The position numbers and the translations under genes were made by a program. Shown in pieces: positions 17,962 to 26,461 of a stretch of 64,000 nucleotides of DNA. Source of the DNA: Trueperella pyogenes (GTDB lineage Bacteria; Actinomycetota; Actinomycetes; Actinomycetales; Actinomycetaceae). A model generated the notes under the pieces. That model saw only the letters and a list, made by a program, of their open reading frames with translations, had not been told where the DNA came from and ran no database searches. The stretch covers positions 1,674,001 through 1,738,000 of the forward strand of contig NZ_UHHW01000002.1 in assembly GCF_900460345.1 (NCBI RefSeq), in the 5' to 3' direction. Each line of letters begins with the position of its first letter. Positions within the stretch are counted from its first letter, which is position 1.

Positions 17962-20305
17962 CGTCGGCCTCGTTGCCGTATCTCATTCAGCACCGCTGGC
18001 GGCTGCAGCACGCGACCTAGCCCTCGACATGGGCCGAGACGCCGTGATTGTGGCCGCCGGCGGAGTTGACGGCGAATTTGGCACCAGCGCGGAGCTCATT
18101 GCGGCGGCTATCGAAGAAGCGGACTGCGGCGCGGGCGTCGTCGTACTTGTCGACCTCGGTTCCGCAGTGATGTCTACGGAAATGGCTCTTGAGTTCGTCG
18201 ACCCCGAGCTGGCCGAGCGCACAGTCGTTGTGCCTGCCCCGCTCGTGGAAGGTCTGGTGGTGGCCGCCGTCGCTGCGAGTGCGGGGATGGAGCGTGCCGA
18301 GGTGGCCCGCGAAGCGATGGGCGCGCTGGCCGCGAAGCAGAACGATATTCCCTATGAGGCAGCCAGCGGTACGGACAACGCACCGGGCGGTGAGGCTCTG
18401 CGCCCCGCGGATGGCGAACCCGACACCCGCGAGTGGCTTGCGCGGCGCTACGTCGTAGATGATCCTGCCGGACTGCACGCGCGCCCGGCAGGCGCACTCG
18501 TCAGTGCCGTCGCACCATTTGCTGCCGAAGTCCAGGTTTCGCACGTAGCCTCTGGTCGTGGACCCGTCTTGGCTCGCTCGATGACGCAGCTGATTTCGCT
18601 CGGTGTGCAGGAAAACGACGAGATCCTCGTACAAGCTACTGGGCCAGACGCGCAAGCGGCCTTGGACGCCGTCGAGAAACTGGCGCAACGCGGCTGGCTC
18701 GCCGATGGTGAGCCCAAGCCTGAGTCAACTATTCCAGCGCACATGCGGCAGGCCAGATCCGGGATGGAAATCGCGGTGGGACCTGCGCTGGTATGGCGGG
18801 TCGAGCCCCACAAAGAGGCCCGGCTGACCGCTGAGAATCAGATGGAAGCCTACGTCGCGGCGTGTGAGACAGTGCGCTCGTATCTGTCCTCACTCGGTGA
18901 CGATCCAATTTTGTCCCTTCAAGTAGGCCTGCTCGACGATCCGCTGTATGCCTCGCGCATCAGTGCAGGGATCGAGGACGGTAAAGCGGCGGAGCTTGCG
19001 GTACGTGGTGCCACGGAAGCCACGGTAGCCGACTTCGAGAGTCTGCCCACCGAGTACCTCCGATCGCGCTCGGAGGACGTTAAGGCTCTGGGTGATCTAC
19101 TCGTTCAGGCGCTCCAAGGCATTCCGCTCGGCGGGCTCGCCACCGCCATTTTAGAGTTCGGCACAAACCCGATCGTCGTTCTCGATTCTCTCACGCCAGC
19201 ACTGGCCTCCGAGATCGACGCTAACCAGGTGATGGGCATTTTGACCGCCACCGGCTCGCCAACCGGACACGGCGCCCTCATCGCCTCCGCCAAGGGAATT
19301 CCCGTCATCACCGGGAAAGACATCGCGCGCGAGGTGCGCCAAGGCCAGGAAATCGCCCTGGAGCCGCACTCGGGGATGGTGACGGTAGAGCCCACACGCG
19401 CTCAGCTGAGCGAGTTACTCCGCGCCTCCAAAGAGCAGGCCCGGCTAGACGAGATCGCCCGCGCGCATGCCCACGAACCCGCGATGTTTGCTGGCAGGCA
19501 GATCTTTGTCCGCGCGAACGTGGCCATGCCCGACGATGCCGTACTGGGGGCGAAGAACGGCGCCGATGGCTCGGGGCTTGTGCGCACCGAAGTGCTCTTC
19601 GCCGACTGGGATCATGCCCCCACCATCGAGGAACAGGCGGAGGTCTTTACTCAGATAGCGCAGGCGCTCGGCGTCGACCAGCCGATCACAATCCGCACCT
19701 GGGATGTGGGCGCCGACAAGCCGGTGTCTTTCTTTGAAAGCCCGCACGAAGATAACCCTTTCCTCGGCGTGCGCGGGATTCGCCTCATGCGCCGCTTCCC
19801 GCAGGCACTCATTGACCAGTTCCGCGCAATCATCCGCGTTGCCCAGCACGCATATGTGCGGGTGATGATTCCCATGGTCACCACGGTCAGCGAAATTACT
19901 TGGGCGCGCGAATTGTTCAACACCGCTGTGGAGGCCGAGGGGCGCCCCGAACGGCTACCGCAATTCGGCATGATGCTCGAGACCCCTGCCGCGATGCTGA
20001 ACGTGAAAGCTTTCGACGAGAAGGTGGACTTCTTTTCCGTTGGTACGAATGACCTCATCCAATACATGGCCGCTGCTGACCGGGGGAATGCGGACGTGGC
20101 TACAGTTTCCGAGGAGATCATCCCGCTCATTGTGGATCTCATCACGGACACGGCCCGCGTACTTGAATCCCCGTTGGGCATCTGTGGCGATCTCGCATCT
20201 TCCGAAGAGCACGTGGCTCAGCTGATGCGCGCGGGCGTCGCCTCGCTCTCGGTACGCCCCGGCCTCGTGCCACGCATCAAGCAGGCGATCCGTAATATCA
20301 GCTGA
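17954..20305 (+). CDS. dhaM: DhaM-HPr-Enzyme I fusion (PEP-dependent phosphoryl donor for dihydroxyacetone kinase)
   Basis: 783 residues from GTG 17954 (a TTG one codon earlier is also possible). Three PTS modules are in one chain. Residues 1-135 are a DhaM/EIIA-Man-like domain with the active His11 in VSHS. Residues about 165-245 are HPr with His175 in GLHARPAG. About 270-783 is a full Enzyme I: phospho-His439 in GSPTGHGALIAS, then PEP-binding motifs RTWDVGADKP and FFSVGTNDLIQYMAAADRGN, and Cys744 in GICGDLASS. E. coli DhaM has a truncated Enzyme I part lacking the PEP-binding domain; this protein should take phosphate directly from PEP and pass it to DhaL-ADP. It may also work as a general Enzyme I, which is untested. 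Confidence 0.93.
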   Translation: MSNVGLVAVSHSAPLAAAARDLALDMGRDAVIVAAGGVDGEFGTSAELIAAAIEEADCGAGVVVLVDLGSAVMSTEMALEFVDPELAERTVVVPAPLVEGLVVAAVAASAGMERAEVAREAMGALAAKQNDIPYEAASGTDNAPGGEALRPADGEPDTREWLARRYVVDDPAGLHARPAGALVSAVAPFAAEVQVSHVASGRGPVLARSMTQLISLGVQENDEILVQATGPDAQAALDAVEKLAQRGWLADGEPKPESTIPAHMRQARSGMEIAVGPALVWRVEPHKEARLTAENQMEAYVAACETVRSYLSSLGDDPILSLQVGLLDDPLYASRISAGIEDGKAAELAVRGATEATVADFESLPTEYLRSRSEDVKALGDLLVQALQGIPLGGLATAILEFGTNPIVVLDSLTPALASEIDANQVMGILTATGSPTGHGALIASAKGIPVITGKDIAREVRQGQEIALEPHSGMVTVEPTRAQLSELLRASKEQARLDEIARAHAHEPAMFAGRQIFVRANVAMPDDAVLGAKNGADGSGLVRTEVLFADWDHAPTIEEQAEVFTQIAQALGVDQPITIRTWDVGADKPVSFFESPHEDNPFLGVRGIRLMRRFPQALIDQFRAIIRVAQHAYVRVMIPMVTTVSEITWARELFNTAVEAEGRPERLPQFGMMLETPAAMLNVKAFDEKVDFFSVGTNDLIQYMAAADRGNADVATVSEEIIPLIVDLITDTARVLESPLGICGDLASSEEHVAQLMRAGVASLSVRPGLVPRIKQAIRNIS

Positions 20306-20363
20306 CGCCCCCTGGCGGTCGGTCGTTTGACAGCAGTCCCTTCCGTCTAATACTAATGTTGGA

Positions 20364-21575
20364 ATGATGGCACCGTCCCTGCGCCCACAAAACCCGCGGC
20401 TTGTCTGGCTTGCGTGTGCGCAGGGAATGCAGGCCTTAGCTGCGTCCTTTTTGACGCTCGCCCTTGTGTACTACGGATCGGCAAGAGCGGACGCAGCAGG
20501 ATTGGGGCTGTCGCTTGCGGCCAGGACTGCGCCAACACTCGTCATCGCACTGTTCGGGGGCATTGTTGCTGATAAGTGGAACCGCACAAAAGTCGCAGCT
20601 ATATCGATCCTGGTAGGAGCAGGCGTCAACGCCGGCCTTGCCATTATTATTCCCGTCAGCGGGCTCGACTGGAAAGCCCAATTACTCGCCCTTGTAGCTG
20701 GGTTCGCTACTGCCCTAGGTGCCCCTTCCCTGTACGCGCTGCTCCCCTCGGTGGTCGATAAGCACGATCTGGTCCGCGCGAACGCCGTGGTTCGTTCATG
20801 GCGCAATACCGCCAACGTCATCGGTCCCGGATTAGCCGCGTCTATCGGCGCCCTCGCATCTTTCGAGGTAGTCCTGTGGGCTATCGTCTGCCTCAATGTG
20901 GGTGCAGGATTATCAGTTTTACAGATCACATTAGACGAACGCGCGGTTTGCCCAACACCTGTTTCACAAGAACTTTCGGGAATAACCGGGGTGCTTCGCC
21001 ACAATGTGTGGCTACTTTTTGCTGTGCCCTTCTGGGGGTTGTTCTTGGCAATTCAGTCAGGAGCCGCCGACATTACTCAGCCGCTCTACATTATCGACAA
21101 GTTCACCCCGACCACGTGGTCTTTCATGATGTCGGCAATGGCAGTTGGCTACTTGGTTGGAAGTCTCATTGCGCTCAAGCTAAAGCCACGCCGCCTTTTC
21201 ACGGGCAGCGTGTTTTTCGGCGCCCTTTGCATCCTCCAACTCGTTGCTACTGTTTCTTCTGACCGCTTGATCGTGCTCGCCATTGCCTCTTTCGCAACGG
21301 GCATCGGATTTGAAATATCGGGCGTGCTGTGGGGTGCTACGTTACAAAGCAGGGTTCCTGAGGAATTCATGGGACGGGTCTCCTCATTTGATTATGCGAT
21401 CAGCTTCGGACTTACTCCTATCGCCTATGCCGTCTTCGGAATGTTTTCCCTGGAAGGGGCCACATTTGTGCTCAGCGCCAGCGCATGGGCTTTGGCTGGA
21501 CTCACAGTTCTTGGTATCGGGGTGGGTATCTTCCTCGACGCTGCCAGGCTGTCGGCTGCGCGCGCAAAATCCTAG
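20364..21575 (+). CDS. MFS transporter (EntS-like exporter family)
   Basis: 403 residues with about 12 hydrophobic segments. The loop between helices 2 and 3 reads GGIVADKWNRTKV, the MFS signature (G-x3-D-x2-NR/G-R), and LVRANAVVRSWRNTANVIGPGLA is typical of the MFS_3/enterobactin-exporter group. The substrate is unknown. The gene text is visibly less GC-rich than dhaM just before it, which may reflect separate acquisition. No regulator is adjacent; it is convergent with lacZ across a palindromic element. Confidence 0.85.
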   Translation: MMAPSLRPQNPRLVWLACAQGMQALAASFLTLALVYYGSARADAAGLGLSLAARTAPTLVIALFGGIVADKWNRTKVAAISILVGAGVNAGLAIIIPVSGLDWKAQLLALVAGFATALGAPSLYALLPSVVDKHDLVRANAVVRSWRNTANVIGPGLAASIGALASFEVVLWAIVCLNVGAGLSVLQITLDERAVCPTPVSQELSGITGVLRHNVWLLFAVPFWGLFLAIQSGAADITQPLYIIDKFTPTTWSFMMSAMAVGYLVGSLIALKLKPRRLFTGSVFFGALCILQLVATVSSDRLIVLAIASFATGIGFEISGVLWGATLQSRVPEEFMGRVSSFDYAISFGLTPIAYAVFGMFSLEGATFVLSASAWALAGLTVLGIGVGIFLDAARLSAARAKS

Positions 21576-21590
21576 TCTCGCATCCTTACC

Positions 21591-21663
21591 GGAAATCTGT
21601 GGGACGATTTTGGACCGATCTGCGTATATGCGAAGATCGGCCCAAAATCGTCCCACAGATTCC
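21591..21663. repeat. Large intergenic palindrome (possible dispersed REP/MITE-like element)
   Basis: Between the convergent MFS and lacZ genes the arm from about 21594 (AATCTGTGGGACGATTTTGG, then CCGATC) is repeated inverted up to 21663, with about 30 paired bases, two mismatches and a small loop near 21625-21630. The core GCGAAGATCGGCCCAAAA reappears with a single change at 49662-49679. There is no T-tract. It may act as a bidirectional terminator or be a mobile or REP-like palindrome. Confidence 0.7.
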
Positions 21664-24600
21664 TTAATTCCCTGCAGGGTCGATAGCCGAGATTGCCACC
21701 GTGAATTCAAGCGGGCCTAGCGGCAACAGATATTCGGGGTGCGTGCGCGCTCCCCAGGAGTCATCGCCCCCGACGCCACGGCGCATCCCCGGGCGGAGCC
21801 ACGTGCGCCGGTGTGGACCCAGCTCGTCAGGGTGCAGAGCATTTTCCAACTCGAACGGGCTGGCTGGCAATGCGGAAAACTCCATCTCGGATTGGGCCGC
21901 CACTTCGATTCCGTGTCCCTCAGCGTCAGTGATCTGCGCCCAGCGTACGCCTGTGCGCGATCCGCATTCTTGCGGGCGCAGGTAGGGGGTGAGCATCGCA
22001 ACATCGGTTTCGTACAGGCCGACATAAGCGCCCTGGCGCCGGTCGACGGCACTTTCTTCCGGCCCTTCGCCATACCAACGCACGTTGCGCAATGATGGAT
22101 CGACAGGAATGAGGAAACCGAATTCCGGTGGATCCCCCAGGCCAGCCCCTGGCTCTAAGCGAGCTGTGAGCACAACGCTCGAATCGGGATAGACCCGAGC
22201 CGAGATCTCGCAACGCGACACGGGCGCAGAGGCCAGTTCCAACGTCCAGGACACTTCAACGCTGTCCCCGTCACTCACGCGCATGTCTCCCAGCATTCGG
22301 CTGTAGCGCGAGGCGAGCAACCACTGGCCATCCTCCATCGGAGCGCCCCAGCCGCGTTCGTTCGAGGTGGGCGCGTGCCAGAAGTTCACGCTCGGCATGC
22401 CCGCCAAGATCTGGCGCGCACAGCCCGGCGCGCCCACCGAGTAGGACTGCAATCCCCCATATAGCCGCGAGAACATGACCTCAAAGCCGTCACCGCGCAC
22501 GCCAATGTTGTGAACCGTGTCGATAACCTTGAGCGCGCCTGATGTTCTGTGCACTCCAGCCGTCAGCCCTCTTGGCAGCGCCGGCGGCTCGCCCACCCTA
22601 AACACATGCTGTCCGCGCGCCACTTCAAATCCGGCGGGTGCATACAGCTGTGCCTGGGCTAGCAGGAAGCGGACGTCTATAGCGTATTCTCCCACCTCAG
22701 TCGGCAACTGGAACGGCAGGGCGAAAGTTCCTCTCTGACCCGGATCGAGATCCACCGCCACCGGAGAACTCTCCAGACAAACGCCTTCACGTGACAAGCT
22801 GACCTCACAGGTCAGCTGCGCAGTGCCAGCGAACACGTATTCGCTGGCAACCGTAAAACCATCTTCACCGACGTCGATAAGCAGCGGCTGGTAGAGCGCC
22901 TTGAGGGCCTGAGTCTGCGGCTTGGGCTTGTGATCGGCGAAAAACAGGCCATTGCCGCTGAAATCGCCATCGTGGGGTGCCTCCCCAAAGTCGCCGCCGT
23001 AACCGAAGTACTCGCGCCCCGCGGCGTCGCGAATGGGGAGCGCTTGGTCGGCAAAGTCCCACACGAAGACGCCCTGGAAGTGCGCCTCGCGGCGCATGAG
23101 CTCCATGTACCGATCCACCGCACCGAAAGAGTTGCCCATTGCATGGGCAAATTCGCACAAAATAAAGGGTTTGTCAGAGTGCTCGCGCAGGTAGTCTGCC
23201 ACGCCCGCGGCCGACGTATACATCTGGGAGGCGACGTCGCTGGTATCGGGGTAACGCTGGTCGTGGAAGATGCCCTCGTAGTGGATGGGCCGTGCGTCCA
23301 GCGCGCGTACCAGATCGGCCACGCGTGCCAACACACTTCCGCCATACGATTCGTTGCCGAGCGACCACATGATGACGCACGGGTGATTTCGATCGCGGGC
23401 TACCATCGTGGTCACGCGGTCGGCAACGGGTGCGTACCATTCTTCGCGATCCCCCGGCAGGGCAAGCTCCACTCCGCCTTCTCCGCGTATGATGCGGTCC
23501 CACATGCCGTGCGTTTCCAGGCCCGCCTCATCGATAACGTAGAAGCCCAGGAGGTCACACAGCTCGTAGAACGGAGTCGAATTCGGGTAGTGGCTGGTGC
23601 GGATGGCATTCACCCCGAGCCGCTTGAGCGCGATGAGATCCTGCGTCAGTAACTCCTCGTCAGGTACGCGCCCGCGCGGACCGAACTCGTGCCGGTTCAC
23701 GCCCTTGAGTTTGACTGGCTTTCCATTGACGCGCAGCAATGCGCCCTCGATAGCCACCGTACGGATGCCCACCGGCTGGTCAATGACCTCAAGGAGCTCG
23801 CCGTCGCTGACGCTCATCCGCATACGGTACAGGTGAGGGTCCTCTGCCGTCCACAACCGAGGAGATGGCACCTCGATCGACAGGCGGTTCCCATTCCGGG
23901 TGAACTCGCCGACGCCGTCAAGCTCGGCTGCCACCCTAGCTTTCTCTAGACCTATCCCCTCAATCTCGACCGAGATACGGGCGGCCTCAGGAGTGATCTC
24001 GCTGGTCACACAGATGTTTTCAATGTGGCAACGCGGCCGCAGACGCAAGAACACGGATCTGTAGAGGCCGGAGAGACGGATAAAGTCCTGGTCTTCGAGC
24101 CAGGATCCGGCGCTCCACTTCCACACCCGGCACACGATCCGGTGGTTGGCGCCGTCGGCAAACTCGGTGACGTCAAACTCGGCTGGTAGAAAGGACCCTT
24201 CCGAGTAGCCGATGAACGTGCCATCCACCCACAGCGCCAGCGCCGATTCGGCGCCCTCGGCCACGAATGTCAACTGCTCCCCCGGCCGCGCCGCTGGAAA
24301 GAGCGCGTCGGTGGCATACGTCGATACCGGGTTGAACTCGGTGGGCACATCGCCTGGCGCGATATCTTCGTGGCCGTCCCACGGGTACTGGACGTTGACG
24401 TATTGCGGACGATCGTAACCCGCAAGCTGGATATGACCGGGCACGACGACGTCGTCCCAAGCAGAGATATCCGTCTGCGGGCTTTCCAGCCCAACAGGAA
24501 CGCCAGCCGGAGAGTGTGCGTGAAAATACTTCCAGACCCCGTCTAGGCACGTTTCGAAGGAAGAACGGCCCGCGTCCGCCTCGGCACGACTGGCATACCA

Positions 24601-24681
24601 GCGGTGATCGGAATGGGCAGCGCGGCGATTGATCGCGAACGATGCCGGATCAGCCAGCATCGCCTGATCGACATGCGTCAT
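21664..24681 (-). CDS. lacZ: Beta-galactosidase, GH2 (LacZ type)
   Basis: 1005 residues, the length of long LacZ-type GH2 enzymes, which hydrolyse lactose and other beta-galactosides in the cytoplasm. Catalytic residues are visible: the acid/base Glu in MWSLGNESYGG and the nucleophile Glu in ILCEFAHAMGNSFG. GVNRHEFGPRGRVP and RTSHYPNSTPFYELCD are the expected (beta/alpha)8 motifs. The C-terminal third is a beta-galactosidase small-chain domain (FWHAPTSNERGW). The ATG overlaps the stop of the preceding permease (ATGA), so it is the last gene of the importer operon and degrades the imported sugar. Confidence 0.96.
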   Translation of the reverse strand: MTHVDQAMLADPASFAINRRAAHSDHRWYASRAEADAGRSSFETCLDGVWKYFHAHSPAGVPVGLESPQTDISAWDDVVVPGHIQLAGYDRPQYVNVQYPWDGHEDIAPGDVPTEFNPVSTYATDALFPAARPGEQLTFVAEGAESALALWVDGTFIGYSEGSFLPAEFDVTEFADGANHRIVCRVWKWSAGSWLEDQDFIRLSGLYRSVFLRLRPRCHIENICVTSEITPEAARISVEIEGIGLEKARVAAELDGVGEFTRNGNRLSIEVPSPRLWTAEDPHLYRMRMSVSDGELLEVIDQPVGIRTVAIEGALLRVNGKPVKLKGVNRHEFGPRGRVPDEELLTQDLIALKRLGVNAIRTSHYPNSTPFYELCDLLGFYVIDEAGLETHGMWDRIIRGEGGVELALPGDREEWYAPVADRVTTMVARDRNHPCVIMWSLGNESYGGSVLARVADLVRALDARPIHYEGIFHDQRYPDTSDVASQMYTSAAGVADYLREHSDKPFILCEFAHAMGNSFGAVDRYMELMRREAHFQGVFVWDFADQALPIRDAAGREYFGYGGDFGEAPHDGDFSGNGLFFADHKPKPQTQALKALYQPLLIDVGEDGFTVASEYVFAGTAQLTCEVSLSREGVCLESSPVAVDLDPGQRGTFALPFQLPTEVGEYAIDVRFLLAQAQLYAPAGFEVARGQHVFRVGEPPALPRGLTAGVHRTSGALKVIDTVHNIGVRGDGFEVMFSRLYGGLQSYSVGAPGCARQILAGMPSVNFWHAPTSNERGWGAPMEDGQWLLASRYSRMLGDMRVSDGDSVEVSWTLELASAPVSRCEISARVYPDSSVVLTARLEPGAGLGDPPEFGFLIPVDPSLRNVRWYGEGPEESAVDRRQGAYVGLYETDVAMLTPYLRPQECGSRTGVRWAQITDAEGHGIEVAAQSEMEFSALPASPFELENALHPDELGPHRRTWLRPGMRRGVGGDDSWGARTHPEYLLPLGPLEFTVAISAIDPAGN

Positions 24682-25496
24682 TTGACCGCTCCTGTCACTC
24701 CGTTGGCGAACGAGCGCTGCAGCGCCAAGAAGACGACGACGGCCGGAAGCGAAGCGATGAGCACCGCGAGCATGAGCACGCCGTAATCGGTGACATAGCC
24801 GGCAGACAGGTTCGACACCAACATCGGCATCGTCTGATAGGCGTTATCGACGAGGATAACCTTGGGCCACAAAAAGTTGTTCCACGCAGTCATAAACGTG
24901 ATGACGGCAGCTGCGGCATAGGTCGAGCGCATCGTGGGGATGTAGATGCGGACAAAGATAGAGAGCTCGCCGAGGCCATCGATGCGCGCGGCCTCCAGGA
25001 TCTCATGTGGGAAGTTCCGCGAGGCCTGGCGGAAGAGCAAGATGAGGAACGGGGTGGAGATAGCTGGGAGGACCACCGCCCACGTGCTGTTGACCATTCC
25101 CGCACGCGCAAACATGCGGAAGAGCGGAATCATGGTGGCCGCAAACGGGATCATCATCGCGATCAGCAAGACGCCCATGAGGCGGTCTTTCGTGCGCGAA
25201 TGGAAAATCTCGAATGAGTAGCCAGCTATCGAGCAGATGACCAGCGCCAGCACCGTCGTCGCCACCGCATTGACGGTCGAATGCCACAGGGCGCCGGCCA
25301 GGTCTTGGGATTCCACCAAGGAGTTAAAGTTTTCCACCAGGTGGCTGCCCGGAGTCAGTTTCGTGGACAACACTTCCCGGCTCTCATTCGTAGCCGAAAC
25401 AGCCATGAAGTACAGCGGGAAGAGCGAGGCCAGTGCGACGATCGACAGGAAGATGTATTGAGGCGCGTTGCGCAGGATCTTAATCACGCTTGTCAC
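24678..25496 (-). CDS. Carbohydrate ABC transporter permease (MalG type)
   Basis: 272 residues with six hydrophobic helices, the inner-membrane partner of the MalF-type permease encoded just before it. The ATPase-contact loop is EAARIDGLGELSIFVRIYIP. The N-terminus starts with one helix (IFLSIVALASLFPLYFMAV) and a short periplasmic loop, as in MalG. It overlaps the upstream permease by 17 bases and lacZ by 4. The substrate is probably lactose or galactosides, judged from lacZ. No ATPase gene is nearby, so a shared MsmK/MsiK-type ATPase elsewhere is expected. Confidence 0.9.
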   Translation of the reverse strand: MTSVIKILRNAPQYIFLSIVALASLFPLYFMAVSATNESREVLSTKLTPGSHLVENFNSLVESQDLAGALWHSTVNAVATTVLALVICSIAGYSFEIFHSRTKDRLMGVLLIAMMIPFAATMIPLFRMFARAGMVNSTWAVVLPAISTPFLILLFRQASRNFPHEILEAARIDGLGELSIFVRIYIPTMRSTYAAAAVITFMTAWNNFLWPKVILVDNAYQTMPMLVSNLSAGYVTDYGVLMLAVLIASLPAVVVFLALQRSFANGVTGAVK

Positions 25497-26400
25497 CGAC
25501 CTTCAGCTGGATGAACGCGAGGATGGCTACCAAGATGAGGATCACGTAAGAGATCGCCGCCGCGTAGCCGAAATTCGGGTTCTTCTGGAAGGAAAGCTCG
25601 TAAAGGTAGTGGGACATCGTCATCGTGCCATAGGCCGGGCCACCCCTAGTCAAGTTCCACGACTCGTCGAAGAGTTGGAGCGTGCCGTTGGTGGACAGGA
25701 TCGCCGTGAGTACGATGATTGGCTTGAGCTGAGGGACGATCACGTACCAGAACGTCTTGATCGGGCCAGCGCCGTCGATGCGCGCCGCCTCGATCGTCGA
25801 CGGGTCAATGTTTTGCAGACCCGCCAGGTAGAAGACCATGTTGTAGCCCGTCCAGCGCCACAGCAGGCCGAGGATAATGACCATGCGCGCAGTACCGGGC
25901 TGGCCTAGCCAATTGATCGGCGCGTCGAGCAGATTCCACGACATGAGCGTCTGGTTGACGAAGCCATCGGTAGCGAAAAGGGTCCTAAAGACTAACGAGT
26001 ACGACACCAGGGAGACCGCACATGGCAAAAAGATGGCCGTGCGCCAAAAAGCCTTAAATTTCAGCCCCGGCCGGTTGAGAATGACGGCGAGTATCAGGGC
26101 AGCCACGAGCATGATCGGCACTTGGACGACGAGATAGATGACCGTATTGGTCAGTGTCATCATGAAGATCTCGTCGTCAAGCAGGCGCTGATAGTTCATC
26201 CAGAGCGGTTCGGCAAAATTAAGGCGCGTACCCTTGCCCGTCTGGAAAGACAAAATGAATGCCTCAGCCATCGGCCAAAAACTAGTGACCAAAATGAGCA
26301 ACGACGCCGGAATAATGAACGACCAGCTTGTCACTATCTGTAAACGACGCATCCGTGAGCGGCCGCCGCCCACATTCTGCAACTCTTTTTGCGCTCGCAT
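25480..26400 (-). CDS. Sugar ABC transporter permease (MalF type)
   Basis: 306 residues, about six transmembrane helices, beginning with a basic cytoplasmic N-terminus and WSFIIPASLLILVTSFWPM. The EAA loop reads EAARIDGAGPIKTFWYVIVP. NLTRGGPAYGTMTMSHYLYE near the C-terminus is typical of the sugar-specific CUT1 family. It follows the solute-binding-protein gene after a terminator-like hairpin and is translationally overlapped by the MalG-type gene. Confidence 0.9.
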   Translation of the reverse strand: MRAQKELQNVGGGRSRMRRLQIVTSWSFIIPASLLILVTSFWPMAEAFILSFQTGKGTRLNFAEPLWMNYQRLLDDEIFMMTLTNTVIYLVVQVPIMLVAALILAVILNRPGLKFKAFWRTAIFLPCAVSLVSYSLVFRTLFATDGFVNQTLMSWNLLDAPINWLGQPGTARMVIILGLLWRWTGYNMVFYLAGLQNIDPSTIEAARIDGAGPIKTFWYVIVPQLKPIIVLTAILSTNGTLQLFDESWNLTRGGPAYGTMTMSHYLYELSFQKNPNFGYAAAISYVILILVAILAFIQLKVGDKRD

Positions 26401-26415
26401 GGCTTCCTTCCTGGA

Positions 26416-26450
26416 AGAAAATGCGGGGTCGGCACACTCGCCGACCCCGC
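26416..26450 (-). terminator. Hairpin between solute-binding protein and permease genes
   Basis: On the minus strand a perfect 11-base stem (GCGGGGTCGGC arm, 26440-26450 with 26423-26433) with a 6-base loop is followed by ATTTTC. It lies 11 bases after the binding-protein stop and 16 bases before the permease start, so it probably lowers permease expression relative to the binding protein. Confidence 0.7.
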
Positions 26451-26461
26451 TCGGGAGGGGG

